Part shown: piece after piece, positions 1 through 8,249 of the stretch
How the letters are laid out: each line of letters begins with the position of its first letter
Position numbering within the stretch: position 1 is the first letter of the stretch
Origin: Aquabacterium sp.
GTDB lineage: Bacteria; Pseudomonadota; Gammaproteobacteria; Burkholderiales; Burkholderiaceae_C
Length of the DNA: 64,000 bases
Assembly: GCA_023266355.1 (NCBI GenBank)
Contig: JAHFQM010000001.1
Span: forward strand, 704,115 to 768,114
Reading direction: 5' to 3'
Made by a program: the position numbers and the translations under genes
Notes under the pieces: generated by a model
Seen by the model: the letters and a program-made list of their open reading frames with translations, nothing else
The model's database searches: none
Told to the model about the DNA's origin: nothing

Positions 1-17
1 TTTATGCAAAGCGTGGT

Positions 18-54
18 GCTGATTTTTCAGCATGTCATGTGTTGAGGATTCAAC
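18..54. promoter_or_regulatory. Two phased palindromes, putative activator binding sites (UAS)
   Basis: GCTGA-TTTT-TCAGC (18-31) and GTTGA-GGAT-TCAAC (41-54) are each perfectly symmetric in both half-sites, and their centres lie 23 bp apart, about two helical turns. They sit roughly 150-185 bp upstream of the expected start from the sigma-54 promoter at 183-197, a usual distance for an enhancer-binding protein. The same motif recurs at 35935-35992 in the sulfonate locus. Binding by the activator encoded at 37306-38337 is inferred. Confidence 0.6.
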
Positions 55-182
55 TTTCTCCGGCATGAAGCGTCTTTTTGGGCTTCCATGAGGGGATCTC
101 ATGTGCACATGATTTTCACAAATAAGCTTTTGAATCAATGACTTGCGATGAGTGTCGTGCTGTGTGAAATTTCTGCCTGAAT

Positions 183-197
183 TGGCACAGCACTTGC
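183..197 (+). promoter_or_regulatory. Sigma-54 (-24/-12) promoter
   Basis: TGGCAC-AGCAC-TTGC matches the RpoN consensus TGGCAC-N5-TTGC at every defined position, with GG and GC at the correct 10-nt spacing. Transcription would begin near 209, leaving a leader of about 130 nt before the ATG at 340. It would drive the operon 340-8172 and requires an AAA+ activator, for which the palindromes at 18-54 are candidate sites. Confidence 0.75.
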
Positions 198-339
198 GTT
201 TGCCTGCCCCAGCATCCGATTCATCCGGGCAGTTCATGGGCTGTCATCCAGAGGTTTCGGGCCAATTTTGGGTTGTTTGATATGTCCCAGGAAAGCAAGC
301 AAATGAAATTTTCGCGTATCGCATCTGGAGGGTTTGAAA

Positions 340-2682
340 ATGAATAACAAATGGCTTGTTTCTGCCGCTGCCGGCCTCGTGGCCGTTTCTTTGCATGCTG
401 CCGAAACCCCTCAGGCTGAGCCTTCGGCCAAATCCACATCTGCCACGTCCGCGCGCTGGAGCCCTTACCAGGCTGTCAAGGCGCCAGCGGTGCCGCAGGT
501 TCAAAACCGCAAGTGGGTGCGTGCGCCCATCGACGCCTTCGTGCTGGCCCAGCAGGAAGCTGCCGGGCTGAAGCCGTCGGCGGAAGCGGACCGCGCCACC
601 TTCATCCGCCGCGCCACCCTGGACGCCTGGGGCCTGCTGCCCACGCCGGAGGAGATCAAGGCCTTTGTCAACGACAAGTCGCCCCAGGCCCACGAGAAGC
701 TGGTGGACCGCCTGCTGGCCTCGCATCACTTCGGTGAGCGCCAGGCCCGCCGATGGCTGGACCTGGCCCGCTACGCCGACAGCACGGGCTTCCAGAACGA
801 CAACACCCGCCCGAACAACTGGCGTTACCGCGACTACGTCATCAACGCCTTCAACCAGGACAAGCCTTTCTCGCGCTTCATCCAGGAACAGGTCGCGGGT
901 GACGAGCTGTGGCCCGACAGCCAGGAGGCGCGCGTGGCCACCGGTTTCCTGGCCGGCTACCCGGACAACTTCAACTCGCGCGACCTGGTGCAGCGCAAGT
1001 ACCAGATCGAAACCGACATGACCGACCTGGTCGGTGAGACCTTCCTGTCCAGCACCATCGGTTGCGCCCGTTGCCACAACCACAAGGCGGACCGCGTCAG
1101 CCAGAAGGAGTACTTCCAGCTGCAGGCCTTCTTCGCCAACACCGCCTTCAACGAGAAGACGCCGCTGGCCCAGGGCACCGAGAGCGACCACGACAAGGAG
1201 TTCCTCAAGGTCCAGGCCGCCTACCAGGAAGCCACCAAGGACATCCGCGCCAAGCAGAAAGCCATCCTGGACACGGTGCGCGAGGCCGGTCGCAAGTACT
1301 ACAACGAGCGCTACCTCGACGACAGCCGCGCCGCCATCTTCAAGCCTGAGGGTGAGTGGACCGCGCTGGACAAGTGGGTGAACTGGCGCAAGCAGGCCGT
1401 CGCGTCCGACAACGAAATCGTCCAGTACCTGCGCAACACCGCCGAGGAGAAAGACCGCGCCGACCACAACCCCGACAACGTCGAGAAGTGGAAGCAGTAC
1501 CAGGCGCTGCAGGCCGAGCTCAAGAAGTTCGACAAGCTGCGCCCCGCCAAGGGCAGCACCTGGTTGACCACGGCCTTCGAGCTGACGAACAAGGATGTGC
1601 CGGCCACGCATGTGCGCTTCGGTGGCATCCACGAGCGTCCGCTGGAAGCGGTGAACCCGGCCATCCCGGCACTGTGGGGAGGCAAGGGCGAGGTCGCCAT
1701 CACGCCGACGGACAAGTCCTCGGGTCGCCGCACCGCGCTGGCCCAGTGGCTGAGCAGCGACAGCAACCCGCTGACCGCCCGCGTCTACGCCAACCGCGTG
1801 TGGGCCCAGTACTTCGACAAGGGCATCGTGCCGACCGTGGCCGACTTCGGTCGCGCTGGCCAGAAGCCCACCAACCCCGAGTTGCTGGACCACCTGGCTT
1901 CGCGCTTCGTGCAGAACGGCTGGAGCGTCAAGAAGCTGCACCGCGAGATCCTGCTGTCGGCGACCTACCGCCAGGCATCCGACGAGCGCGTCGAGGTGGC
2001 GAAGGCCGACCCGGAGAACAAGCTGCTGGCGGTTTACCCCCGCAAGCGCCTGGAGGCCGAAGTCATCCGTGACTCGCTGCTGTACGCATCGGGCTTGCTG
2101 GTGGACAAGGTCGGTGGCCCGTCGGTGTTCCCGCCCGTGCTGAAGGTCGGCGATGTGGGCAAGTCGCAAGACTTCGCCGGCAACCGCGCCTGGACGGTCT
2201 CGGAGAACAAGGAAGACTGGCACCGCCGCAGCATCTATGTGTTCACGCGCCGCAGCTTCCCGTACCCGATCACGCAGAGCTTTGACCCGGCCAACCCGAA
2301 CAACCCGCACCACAAGCGGGACGTGACGACCACGCCGCTGCAGGCCCTGACGCTCTTCAACAGCGAGATCGTCTTTGACTGGAGCCAGGCGCTGGCAGGC
2401 CGCGTGATCAACGAAGCCGGCCCGAGCGAAGACGCCCAGCTCAGCCGCGTGTACGAAATCCTGTTCGCCCGTGACCCGAGCAAGACCGAGCGTGCTGCCC
2501 TCAAGCAGTTCCTCGCCGAGCAGCAGATCGCCATCCGCCAGAAGGTCGCCACCGGCAAGTTCGAAGTGGCTGTGCCCCAGGGCCTGAAGGACACCAAGAA
2601 CTACGACCCGGTGCGCTCCGCCGCCTTCGTGGACCTGGTGCACACGGTGGCGAACTCGAACAGCTTCGCCTACCGGTTCTGA
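340..2682 (+). CDS. DUF1549/DUF1553 family haem-binding protein (planctomycete-type)
   Basis: The product is 780 residues with an N-terminal signal peptide ending near HAAE. The N-terminal half matches the DUF1549 (PSCyt2) family, including its characteristic CxxCH with C242 and H246 followed by NHK and a Q-K-E-Y-F stretch, which suggests one covalently bound haem. The C-terminal half matches DUF1553 (PSD1), with the R-x-Y-A-N-R-V-W segment. The PSCyt1 cytochrome domain often found at the front in Planctomycetes is absent. ATG 340 is preferred over TTG 334 because GGAGGG lies 7 nt upstream of it. In Planctomycetes this family is almost always paired with a DUF1501 gene, as here. Biochemical role unknown; probably a periplasmic redox protein. 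Confidence 0.85.
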   Translation: MNNKWLVSAAAGLVAVSLHAAETPQAEPSAKSTSATSARWSPYQAVKAPAVPQVQNRKWVRAPIDAFVLAQQEAAGLKPSAEADRATFIRRATLDAWGLLPTPEEIKAFVNDKSPQAHEKLVDRLLASHHFGERQARRWLDLARYADSTGFQNDNTRPNNWRYRDYVINAFNQDKPFSRFIQEQVAGDELWPDSQEARVATGFLAGYPDNFNSRDLVQRKYQIETDMTDLVGETFLSSTIGCARCHNHKADRVSQKEYFQLQAFFANTAFNEKTPLAQGTESDHDKEFLKVQAAYQEATKDIRAKQKAILDTVREAGRKYYNERYLDDSRAAIFKPEGEWTALDKWVNWRKQAVASDNEIVQYLRNTAEEKDRADHNPDNVEKWKQYQALQAELKKFDKLRPAKGSTWLTTAFELTNKDVPATHVRFGGIHERPLEAVNPAIPALWGGKGEVAITPTDKSSGRRTALAQWLSSDSNPLTARVYANRVWAQYFDKGIVPTVADFGRAGQKPTNPELLDHLASRFVQNGWSVKKLHREILLSATYRQASDERVEVAKADPENKLLAVYPRKRLEAEVIRDSLLYASGLLVDKVGGPSVFPPVLKVGDVGKSQDFAGNRAWTVSENKEDWHRRSIYVFTRRSFPYPITQSFDPANPNNPHHKRDVTTTPLQALTLFNSEIVFDWSQALAGRVINEAGPSEDAQLSRVYEILFARDPSKTERAALKQFLAEQQIAIRQKVATGKFEVAVPQGLKDTKNYDPVRSAAFVDLVHTVANSNSFAYRF

Positions 2683-2727
2683 GCCCGATTTTTGAACACA
2701 TCGATTGAACGAAGACAAGGAACACAC

Positions 2728-4179
2728 ATGAGCAACGATCAACGTCGCGCCTTTTTGCGCCAAGCCGGCCTGGGCCTGGGTGGCGCCGCCCTGGGCGGTT
2801 TCATCCCCGGCATCGGCCACGTCAGTGCCGCCACCGCGGCCGAGCTGCTGGACCCGCTGGCGACCAAGTCGCCGCAGTTTCCCGCCAAGATCAAGTCGGT
2901 GATCTGGTTGCACCAGAACGGCGCGCCTTCCACGCTGGACCTGTACGACCACAAGCCCGACCTGCAGAAGCTGGCCGGCCAGCCGGTGCCTGCCTCCTTC
3001 CTCAAGGGCATCAAGACCAGCACGCAGGGCGGCGTGGGCAAGCTGTACGCGTCCAACGAACGCACCTGGAAGCAGCATGGCGAAAGCGGTGCGTGGTTCT
3101 CCAACCTGCTGCCCAACCTGGCCACCCAGGCCGACAAGCTGACCTTCATCAAGTCCAGCACCACCGTGGGCGCCACCCACGACATTTCCATCCTCAAGCT
3201 CAACACGGGTGACCTGAACCCGGGCCGTCCCTCGCTGGGCGCCTGGATCAACTACGCCCTGGGCTCGGCCAACCCCGACCTGCCGTCCTACGTGGTGCTC
3301 TACAACGGCGACCGCGAGCCTTCGGCCGGTTCGGTCAACTGGAGCGCAGGCTTCCTGCCGGCCGTCTACCAGGGCACGGCCTTCCGCCCGGGTGATTCCC
3401 CGATCCTGTACCTGGAGCGCCCGGAACTGCGCAATGCCGTGCAGCAACGCACCTCGCTGGACCTGCTCAAGCGCCTGAACCTGCTCGGCGCCGACCGCTA
3501 CCCGCACGACACCGAGCTGAAGGCCCGCCTGCAGTCCTACGAACTGGCCGACCGCATGCAGGCCGCTGCGCCTGCCGCGGTGGACATCAGCAAGGAAACC
3601 GCCGCGACCAAGGAGCTCTACGGCCTGAACGACAAGACCAGCCAGAGCTACGGCGAGGTGCTGCTGCGCGCCCGCCGCCTGGTGGAGCGCGGTGTGCGCT
3701 TCGTGCAGGTGGTCTCGGGCTTCCCCGAAGGCGTGGACATCGACCGCCAGAGCTGGGACGCCCACAGCGAGCTGGACGCCAACCACGCCGTCATGGCCCG
3801 CATGGTGGACAAGCCCATCGCCGGCCTGCTGCACGACCTGAAGGAGCGCGGCCTGCTGGACAGCACCCTGGTGGTGTGGACCTCCGAGTTCGGCCGCACC
3901 TCCTGGGGCGAAAGCGGCACCGGCCGCGACCACAACCCCTGGGGCTACACCCAGTGGATGGCCGGCGGTGGCCTCAAGGCGGGCTTCACCTATGGCGAGA
4001 CCGACGAAGTGGGCCTGCAAGTGGCCGACAAGGACAAGGCCGTGGACACCTACGACCTGCACGCCACCGTGCTGCACCTGATGGGCCTGGACCACCTCAA
4101 GACCACCTTCATCAACAACGGCCGTTCCGAGCGCCCGACCGTGGTGTACGGCAAGGTCATCAAGGAGATCCTGGCCTGA
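2728..4179 (+). CDS. DUF1501 family protein, Tat-exported, sulfatase/phosphatase-like
   Basis: The product is 483 residues. It begins with a twin-arginine signal (RRAFLRQAG, then a Gly/Ala-rich hydrophobic stretch), so it is probably exported folded, perhaps with a metal bound. The C-terminal region carries the DUF1501 signature: EFGRTS, GRDHNPWG, MAGGG and D-L-H-A-T-V-L-H-L. The family is distantly related to alkaline phosphatases and sulfatases, and GRDH is a likely metal-binding element. ATG 2728 starts the Tat peptide; the in-frame TTG at 2692 would add 12 residues ahead of it and is less likely. Substrate unknown. Hydrolysis of a sulfate or phosphate ester is the plausible guess. Confidence 0.85.
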   Translation: MSNDQRRAFLRQAGLGLGGAALGGFIPGIGHVSAATAAELLDPLATKSPQFPAKIKSVIWLHQNGAPSTLDLYDHKPDLQKLAGQPVPASFLKGIKTSTQGGVGKLYASNERTWKQHGESGAWFSNLLPNLATQADKLTFIKSSTTVGATHDISILKLNTGDLNPGRPSLGAWINYALGSANPDLPSYVVLYNGDREPSAGSVNWSAGFLPAVYQGTAFRPGDSPILYLERPELRNAVQQRTSLDLLKRLNLLGADRYPHDTELKARLQSYELADRMQAAAPAAVDISKETAATKELYGLNDKTSQSYGEVLLRARRLVERGVRFVQVVSGFPEGVDIDRQSWDAHSELDANHAVMARMVDKPIAGLLHDLKERGLLDSTLVVWTSEFGRTSWGESGTGRDHNPWGYTQWMAGGGLKAGFTYGETDEVGLQVADKDKAVDTYDLHATVLHLMGLDHLKTTFINNGRSERPTVVYGKVIKEILA

Positions 4180-4571
4180 TGCTGCAAGGAGCCCGCAAGA
4201 CCTGGGTCGCGCTGGCCCTGCTGGCTGCGGTGTTCGGCGGCGTTCGCGCCGCCGACACCGAGCTGGACATGGACCTGATGCAGACCATCGAGGACACCAA
4301 CAAGAGCCTGGCCTCGAACATCGCCACGCAGAACGCCCCCGGCAGCACCTCGGACGCCAAGGAGTTGCAGGCGCTGTTCGGCAAGGTGGAGGCCCATTTC
4401 GTGGCCAAGGGCGATGCGCCCGATGCCGTGGACCTGTCGCGCAAGAGCCGTGAGTTGTCCGAAGCCATCGTCAAGTCGGTGGCGACCAAGGATTTCGGCA
4501 CGGCGTCTGACTCGGCCACGACCTTGTCGCGCACCTGCCGCACCTGCCACACCTTCTACAAGAAGTCCTGA
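4179..4571 (+). CDS. Small class II-like c-type cytochrome (c556/c-prime type)
   Basis: The 130-residue product has a cleavable signal peptide (ends near GGVRAAD) and a single CxxCH (CRTCH) about ten residues from the C-terminus. The rest looks helical. A C-terminal haem site on a helical bundle is the layout of class II cytochromes. The ATG overlaps the stop codon of the DUF1501 gene (TGATG), so the two are translationally coupled. It probably passes electrons to or from the upstream haem protein in the periplasm. Haem attachment would depend on the Ccm system encoded at 12809-19569. Confidence 0.8.
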   Translation: MLQGARKTWVALALLAAVFGGVRAADTELDMDLMQTIEDTNKSLASNIATQNAPGSTSDAKELQALFGKVEAHFVAKGDAPDAVDLSRKSRELSEAIVKSVATKDFGTASDSATTLSRTCRTCHTFYKKS

Positions 4572-4580
4572 GGGTGTGTT

Positions 4581-5297
4581 TTGCCGAACCAAGTTGTGAA
4601 CCAAACGATGGGTGCCGTGTTGTCTGTGCTGTTGTTCGTGCCGGTGTGGGGTGCTGTGTGGCCCATGGCGGCGTGGGCGGCAAAGGCTGCTGCGGTGCCG
4701 AAAGTGAGTGCCCCCCCGACCCCTCCTCAGCAAGGCAACCCCGTGCTGGGGCGCGAGAAGATCGACAGCGAGCGCTGCCAGGAGTGCCACGGCATCGACG
4801 GACAAGGCGCTGGGCATGGCAACGGGCCCGAAGGCAAGTTCGCCAAGCTGGCGGGCCAGGATGCCGCTTACCTCCTCAAGCAGATGCGGGACTTCCGGTC
4901 CGGCGCGCGCAAGCACGACCAGATGGCCATCATGGCGCGCAGCGTCAGCGACGAGGACGTGCGCGACATCTCGGCCTACTTCGCCAGCCTGCCGGTGATG
5001 AAGGGCGAACCCGACCCGAAAGCGGCCGCCGCCTCGGCCATCGGTCAGCGCCTCTATGAGCAGGGCGATGCCACGCGCGGCGTGCTGGCTTGTGCCAGCT
5101 GCCACAGCCCGCAGGCCAAGGGCGCAGCACTGGCCCCGCGCATTGCCGGCCAGGAATGGCGCTACCTGGACAAGCAGTTGCGTGACTGGCGCTCTGGCGA
5201 CCGCAAGAACAGCCCCGATGGCGTCATGAACAAGGCCCTGTCACCCTTGAGCGACGCCGAGATCGAAGCCCTGGCCACGCACCTGGCCAGCCAGTGA
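4581..5297 (+). CDS. Dihaem cytochrome c (c4-like)
   Basis: The protein has two similar cytochrome c domains with CxxCH motifs at C66 (CQECH) and C171 (CASCH). Each is followed by a conserved Y-L-x-K-Q-x-R-D-x-R-S-G segment, the internal duplication expected of cytochrome c4. A hydrophobic signal precedes the first domain. I chose TTG 4581 because GAGGG lies 6 nt upstream; ATG 4608 is an alternative with no clear ribosome binding site. Likely a periplasmic electron carrier between this operon's redox proteins and a terminal oxidase. The closest family functions in respiratory chains. Confidence 0.8.
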   Translation: MPNQVVNQTMGAVLSVLLFVPVWGAVWPMAAWAAKAAAVPKVSAPPTPPQQGNPVLGREKIDSERCQECHGIDGQGAGHGNGPEGKFAKLAGQDAAYLLKQMRDFRSGARKHDQMAIMARSVSDEDVRDISAYFASLPVMKGEPDPKAAAASAIGQRLYEQGDATRGVLACASCHSPQAKGAALAPRIAGQEWRYLDKQLRDWRSGDRKNSPDGVMNKALSPLSDAEIEALATHLASQ

Positions 5298-5320
5298 TGC
5301 CCCCATTGAAAGCACCCAAA

Positions 5321-5932
5321 ATGAAGAACCCGTTCCTGAACACCGTTGCCGCAGCCCTGGCCGCCGCGGCCCTGCTGAGCGCCGTGCCCGCCCAGGCCGC
5401 GCTGAAAGAAGGCGATGCCGCCCCCGACTTCAAGCTGCAGGCCTCCCAGGCCGGCAAGGCTTTCAGCTACACGCTGAAGGACGCGCTCAAGAAGGGCCCG
5501 GTGGTGGTGTATTTCTACCCCTCGGCCTTCACGGCCGGCTGCAACATCCAGGCGCACGCCTTTGCCAGCAACGTCGAGAAATTCGCGGCGGCTGGCGCCA
5601 CCATCGTGGGCGTCTCGCTGGACAGCATCTCCCGACTGAACGATTTCTCGGCCGATCCGCAGTACTGCGCCGGCAAGATCCCCGTGGCCTCCGATGCCGA
5701 TGGCCGGGTGGCGCGCGCCTTCGACCTGAGCGTCACCGAAATCCCGGCGGGCCGCAAGGACACGCGCGGCGTCGAGATCGACCACGCCCGCACCGACCGC
5801 ACCACCTTCATCGTCACGCCGGATGGCCGCATCGCTGCCACCGTCGGTGGGGTGTCGCCCGATGCCAATGTGCAGCAGGCCCTGGACATCGTGCAGAACC
5901 TGCGCGCCAAGGCCGCAGCGCGGAAATCCTGA
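5321..5932 (+). CDS. Exported peroxiredoxin (AhpC/TSA, BCP-like)
   Basis: The product is 203 residues from ATG 5321, with a signal peptide ending near AQAAL. The thioredoxin-fold peroxiredoxin motif Y-P-S-A-F-T-A-G-C places the peroxidatic cysteine at C74; a second cysteine at C116 could be the resolving residue. The family reduces H2O2 and organic peroxides. Its place among cytochromes and exported redox proteins suggests it removes peroxide made by the operon's chemistry in the periplasm. ATG 5297 overlaps the previous stop (TGATG) and is an alternative start adding eight residues. Confidence 0.8.
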   Translation: MKNPFLNTVAAALAAAALLSAVPAQAALKEGDAAPDFKLQASQAGKAFSYTLKDALKKGPVVVYFYPSAFTAGCNIQAHAFASNVEKFAAAGATIVGVSLDSISRLNDFSADPQYCAGKIPVASDADGRVARAFDLSVTEIPAGRKDTRGVEIDHARTDRTTFIVTPDGRIAATVGGVSPDANVQQALDIVQNLRAKAAARKS

Positions 5933-5965
5933 GCCATCCCGAGCCCATCCCGAGGAGACAGCGAC

Positions 5966-6931
5966 ATGAGCACACCGTCCAGCGGCCACACCCGCACCGG
6001 CAGCAACGCCAGCAACAAGGTGCCGTCCCAAGCCAAGCGCAAGACCGCCGCGGACTACCCGCCCGAAGTCATGCGCCTGTTCGACCAGTACGTCCACGGC
6101 CTGCTGGAGCGGCGTGGCTTCCTGCAGTCGGCCGCCAAGTACACGGCGGGCATCGTGGCTGCCGAAGCCTTGCTGGCCGAGCTCAGCCCCAACTTCGCTC
6201 ACGCCCAGCAGGTCAAGGGCGATGACAGCCGTTTGCTGGCGCGCCACGTCGAGATCACCTCGCCGCAGGGGTACGGCACGGTGCGCGGCTACCTGGTGCA
6301 GCCTGTGGGCGCCAGCGAGGCCAAAGCCAAGCTGCCCACGGTGCTGGTGGTGCACGAGAACCGCGGGCTGAACCCGCACATCGAAGACGTGGCCCGGCGC
6401 CTGGCGCTGGAGAACTTCATCGCGTTCGCACCCGACGCCTTGTTCCCCCTGGGCGGCTACCCGGGCGACGAAGACAAGGCCCGCGAGCTCTTCCCCAAGC
6501 TGGACCAGGCCAAGACGCGCCAGGACTTCCTGGCCGCCGCAGCCTACCTCCAGGCCCTGCCGCAGGGCAATGGCCAGTTGGGGGCGGTGGGCTTTTGCTA
6601 CGGCGGCAGCGTGTCGAACTTCCTGGCCACGCAACTGCCCAAGCTGGGCGCGGCCGTGCCCTTCTACGGGGGACAGCCCTCGGCGGAAGACGCCGCCCGC
6701 ATCCGCGCACCGCTGCTGCTGCAGTACGCCGCCAACGACGAGCGCATCAACGCCGGCTGGCCAGCCTATGAGGCGGCCCTCAAGGCCGCCAAGGTGCGCT
6801 ACGAGGCCCACACCTACCCGGGTACCCAGCACGGCTTCCACAACGACACCACGCCCCGCTACGACGCGGCTGCCGCTTCGCTGGCCTGGCAACGCACCGT
6901 GGCCTTCTTCAACGCGCACCTGCGCACCTGA
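5966..6931 (+). CDS. Dienelactone hydrolase family protein, probably Tat-exported
   Basis: The product is 321 residues of alpha/beta-hydrolase fold. The nucleophile is C211 in G-F-C-Y-G-G, with an Asp in N-D-E-R and a His in Q-H-G-F-H, giving the Cys-Asp-His triad typical of dienelactone hydrolases, plus the family's H-E-N-R-G segment. An N-terminal region of about 50 residues precedes an RRGFLQSA stretch and a hydrophobic segment, resembling a Tat signal with an unusually long n-region. GAGGAG at 5951-5956 supports the start. Family members open lactones and esters; the natural substrate is not evident. Confidence 0.8.
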   Translation: MSTPSSGHTRTGSNASNKVPSQAKRKTAADYPPEVMRLFDQYVHGLLERRGFLQSAAKYTAGIVAAEALLAELSPNFAHAQQVKGDDSRLLARHVEITSPQGYGTVRGYLVQPVGASEAKAKLPTVLVVHENRGLNPHIEDVARRLALENFIAFAPDALFPLGGYPGDEDKARELFPKLDQAKTRQDFLAAAAYLQALPQGNGQLGAVGFCYGGSVSNFLATQLPKLGAAVPFYGGQPSAEDAARIRAPLLLQYAANDERINAGWPAYEAALKAAKVRYEAHTYPGTQHGFHNDTTPRYDAAAASLAWQRTVAFFNAHLRT

Positions 6932-6965
6932 ATCCCCTCTCCACCCCCAGCCCCAAGGAAACACC

Positions 6966-7442
6966 ATGAACCTGCGTTTGAAACCCCTGCTGGCCGTTGC
7001 GCTGGCCGTGGCCACCGTGGCCGCTGCCGGCACCGCCGTGGCACAACAGGCGCCCAAGCCCGAGCAACTCATCAAGTGGCGACAGTCGGCCTACCAGGTC
7101 CTGGCCTGGAACACCGGCCGCGTCAAAGCCAACGTGGACGGCACCTACAACAAGGAAGACGTCATCAAGGCGTCCAACACCATCGCCGCGCTGGCCAACT
7201 CCGGCCTGGGCGCGCTCTTTGCGCCGGGCACAGAAACCGGCAAGGGCTGGCACGAAACCACCGTCAAGCCCGAGCTGTTCACCGACAAGAAAGCCGGTGA
7301 AGTGGCCGCTGCCTTCAACAAGGAAGCCAACGAGCTGGCCAAGGTCGCCGCCGTGGGCGATGTGGCCGCGGTCAAGGCCCAGTTGGGCAAGCTGCAAGGC
7401 ACGTGCAAGGCCTGCCACGACGACTTCCGCAAGAAGGACTGA
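6966..7442 (+). CDS. Cytochrome c-prime (class II)
   Basis: The 158-residue product has a clear signal peptide (cleavage near AVAQQ) followed by a four-helix-bundle cytochrome c-prime domain. The C-terminal CKACH haem motif is followed by D-D-F-R-K-K-D, as in the family. Cytochromes c-prime bind NO or CO and may also carry electrons. AAGGAA about five bases upstream supports the start. It is the third small cytochrome gene of the operon, which encodes five predicted c-type haems in total counting the DUF1549 protein and the dihaem protein. Confidence 0.9.
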   Translation: MNLRLKPLLAVALAVATVAAAGTAVAQQAPKPEQLIKWRQSAYQVLAWNTGRVKANVDGTYNKEDVIKASNTIAALANSGLGALFAPGTETGKGWHETTVKPELFTDKKAGEVAAAFNKEANELAKVAAVGDVAAVKAQLGKLQGTCKACHDDFRKKD

Positions 7443-7446
7443 GGCG

Positions 7447-8172
7447 ATGCAAGCACACCGCAAACTCCTGAGCGGCCTGGCGCTGCTGGCCCTGTCGGGC
7501 GCTGCTCTGGCCCAGACCACCGCACCCACCGCACCGGCCACGGCCCCGCTGCCGGCCAACCGCGAGGTCGGCCCCTTCAGCTTCTTCGTGACCAGCGTGG
7601 GTTCGGGCAAGGGCGCCGACCTCGGTGGCCTGGCCGGTGCCGATGCGCACTGTCAGAAGCTGGCCGCGGCCGTGGGCGCTGGCAACAAGACCTGGCGCGC
7701 TTACCTGAGCACCCAGTCCTGGGACGGCAAGCCCGCCATCCACGCGCGCGACCGCATCGGCACCGGCCCGTGGTTCAACGTCAAGGGCGCCCTGATCGCC
7801 CGCAACGTGGGCCACCTGCACGGTGATGATCTGGAAGAGTCCCGCATCGGCAACGCCGTGAACTGGACCACCGCCCTGACCGAGCAAGGCCAGTCGGTCA
7901 AGCGCGCGGGCGACACGCCCAACGAGCACGACATCCTGACCGGCTCGCAGCCCGATGGCCGTGCCTTCGTCAACGAGCTCACCGACCGCACCTGCAAGAA
8001 CTACACGAGCAGCGCGGAAGACGGTGGCGTGCAGGTCGGTCACTTCGACCGCACCGGCGGCGTGCACACGGCCCTGTCGTGGAACTCGGCCCACGTCAGC
8101 CGTGGTTGCAGCCAGCCCAAGCTGGTGAGCACCGGCGGCGCCGGCTACTTCTACTGCTTCGCGGCCAAGTAA
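7447..8172 (+). CDS. Exported lectin-like protein (DUF1554-like), function unknown
   Basis: The product is 241 residues with a signal peptide ending near ALAQT and a short Ala/Pro/Thr linker. The body contains A-D-L-G-G-L-A-G-A-D-A-H-C, T-W-R-A-Y-L-S-T and two late cysteine-containing segments (R-G-C-S, F-Y-C-F). This pattern resembles DUF1554/C-type-lectin-like domains stabilised by disulfides. It is the last gene of the operon, four bases after the cytochrome c-prime gene and ten bases before a strong terminator. A surface or periplasmic ligand-binding role is plausible but not shown. The family call is from memory of the motif only. Confidence 0.65.
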   Translation: MQAHRKLLSGLALLALSGAALAQTTAPTAPATAPLPANREVGPFSFFVTSVGSGKGADLGGLAGADAHCQKLAAAVGAGNKTWRAYLSTQSWDGKPAIHARDRIGTGPWFNVKGALIARNVGHLHGDDLEESRIGNAVNWTTALTEQGQSVKRAGDTPNEHDILTGSQPDGRAFVNELTDRTCKNYTSSAEDGGVQVGHFDRTGGVHTALSWNSAHVSRGCSQPKLVSTGGAGYFYCFAAK

Positions 8173-8182
8173 GGCCCCTCCC

Positions 8183-8223
8183 ACGTGCGGGCCAGGTGCT
8201 GCATCTGGCCCGCACGTTCTTTT
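8183..8223 (+). terminator. Intrinsic terminator after the cytochrome/DUF1501 operon
   Basis: A perfect 13-bp stem, ACGTGCGGGCCAG (8183-8195) pairing with CTGGCCCGCACGT (8205-8217), closes a 9-nt loop and is followed by TTCTTTT. It separates the first operon from the RND genes. Confidence 0.9.
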
Positions 8224-8249
8224 CCTGACCACCTCCGAGCCCCCTCCCG

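Larger units (their letters stand above)
1..339. other. Upstream regulatory region, no gene seen
   Basis: No convincing coding frame is present and the stretch is visibly richer in A and T than the genes that follow. It holds two palindromes of the form GYTGA-N4-TCARC (18-31 and 41-54), a perfect 14-bp palindrome TCATGTGCACATGA (99-112), a consensus sigma-54 promoter (183-197) and a Shine-Dalgarno GGAGGG at 327-332. It therefore reads as a long activator-dependent control region for the operon starting at 340. Confidence 0.75.

Noticed and set aside
244..4095. Open frame of about 1283 codons on the reverse strand opposite the first operon
   Set aside because: It mirrors the high-GC codons of the DUF1549 and DUF1501 genes, has Val/Gln/His/Arg-rich low-information sequence and no family motif or start signal. 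The same reasoning rejects the reverse frames opposite the RND pump (8151-11435), ccmF (15635-17773) and copA (45316-48090), and the forward frames opposite the haloperoxidase (22612-24267) and ssu genes (26585-29011).
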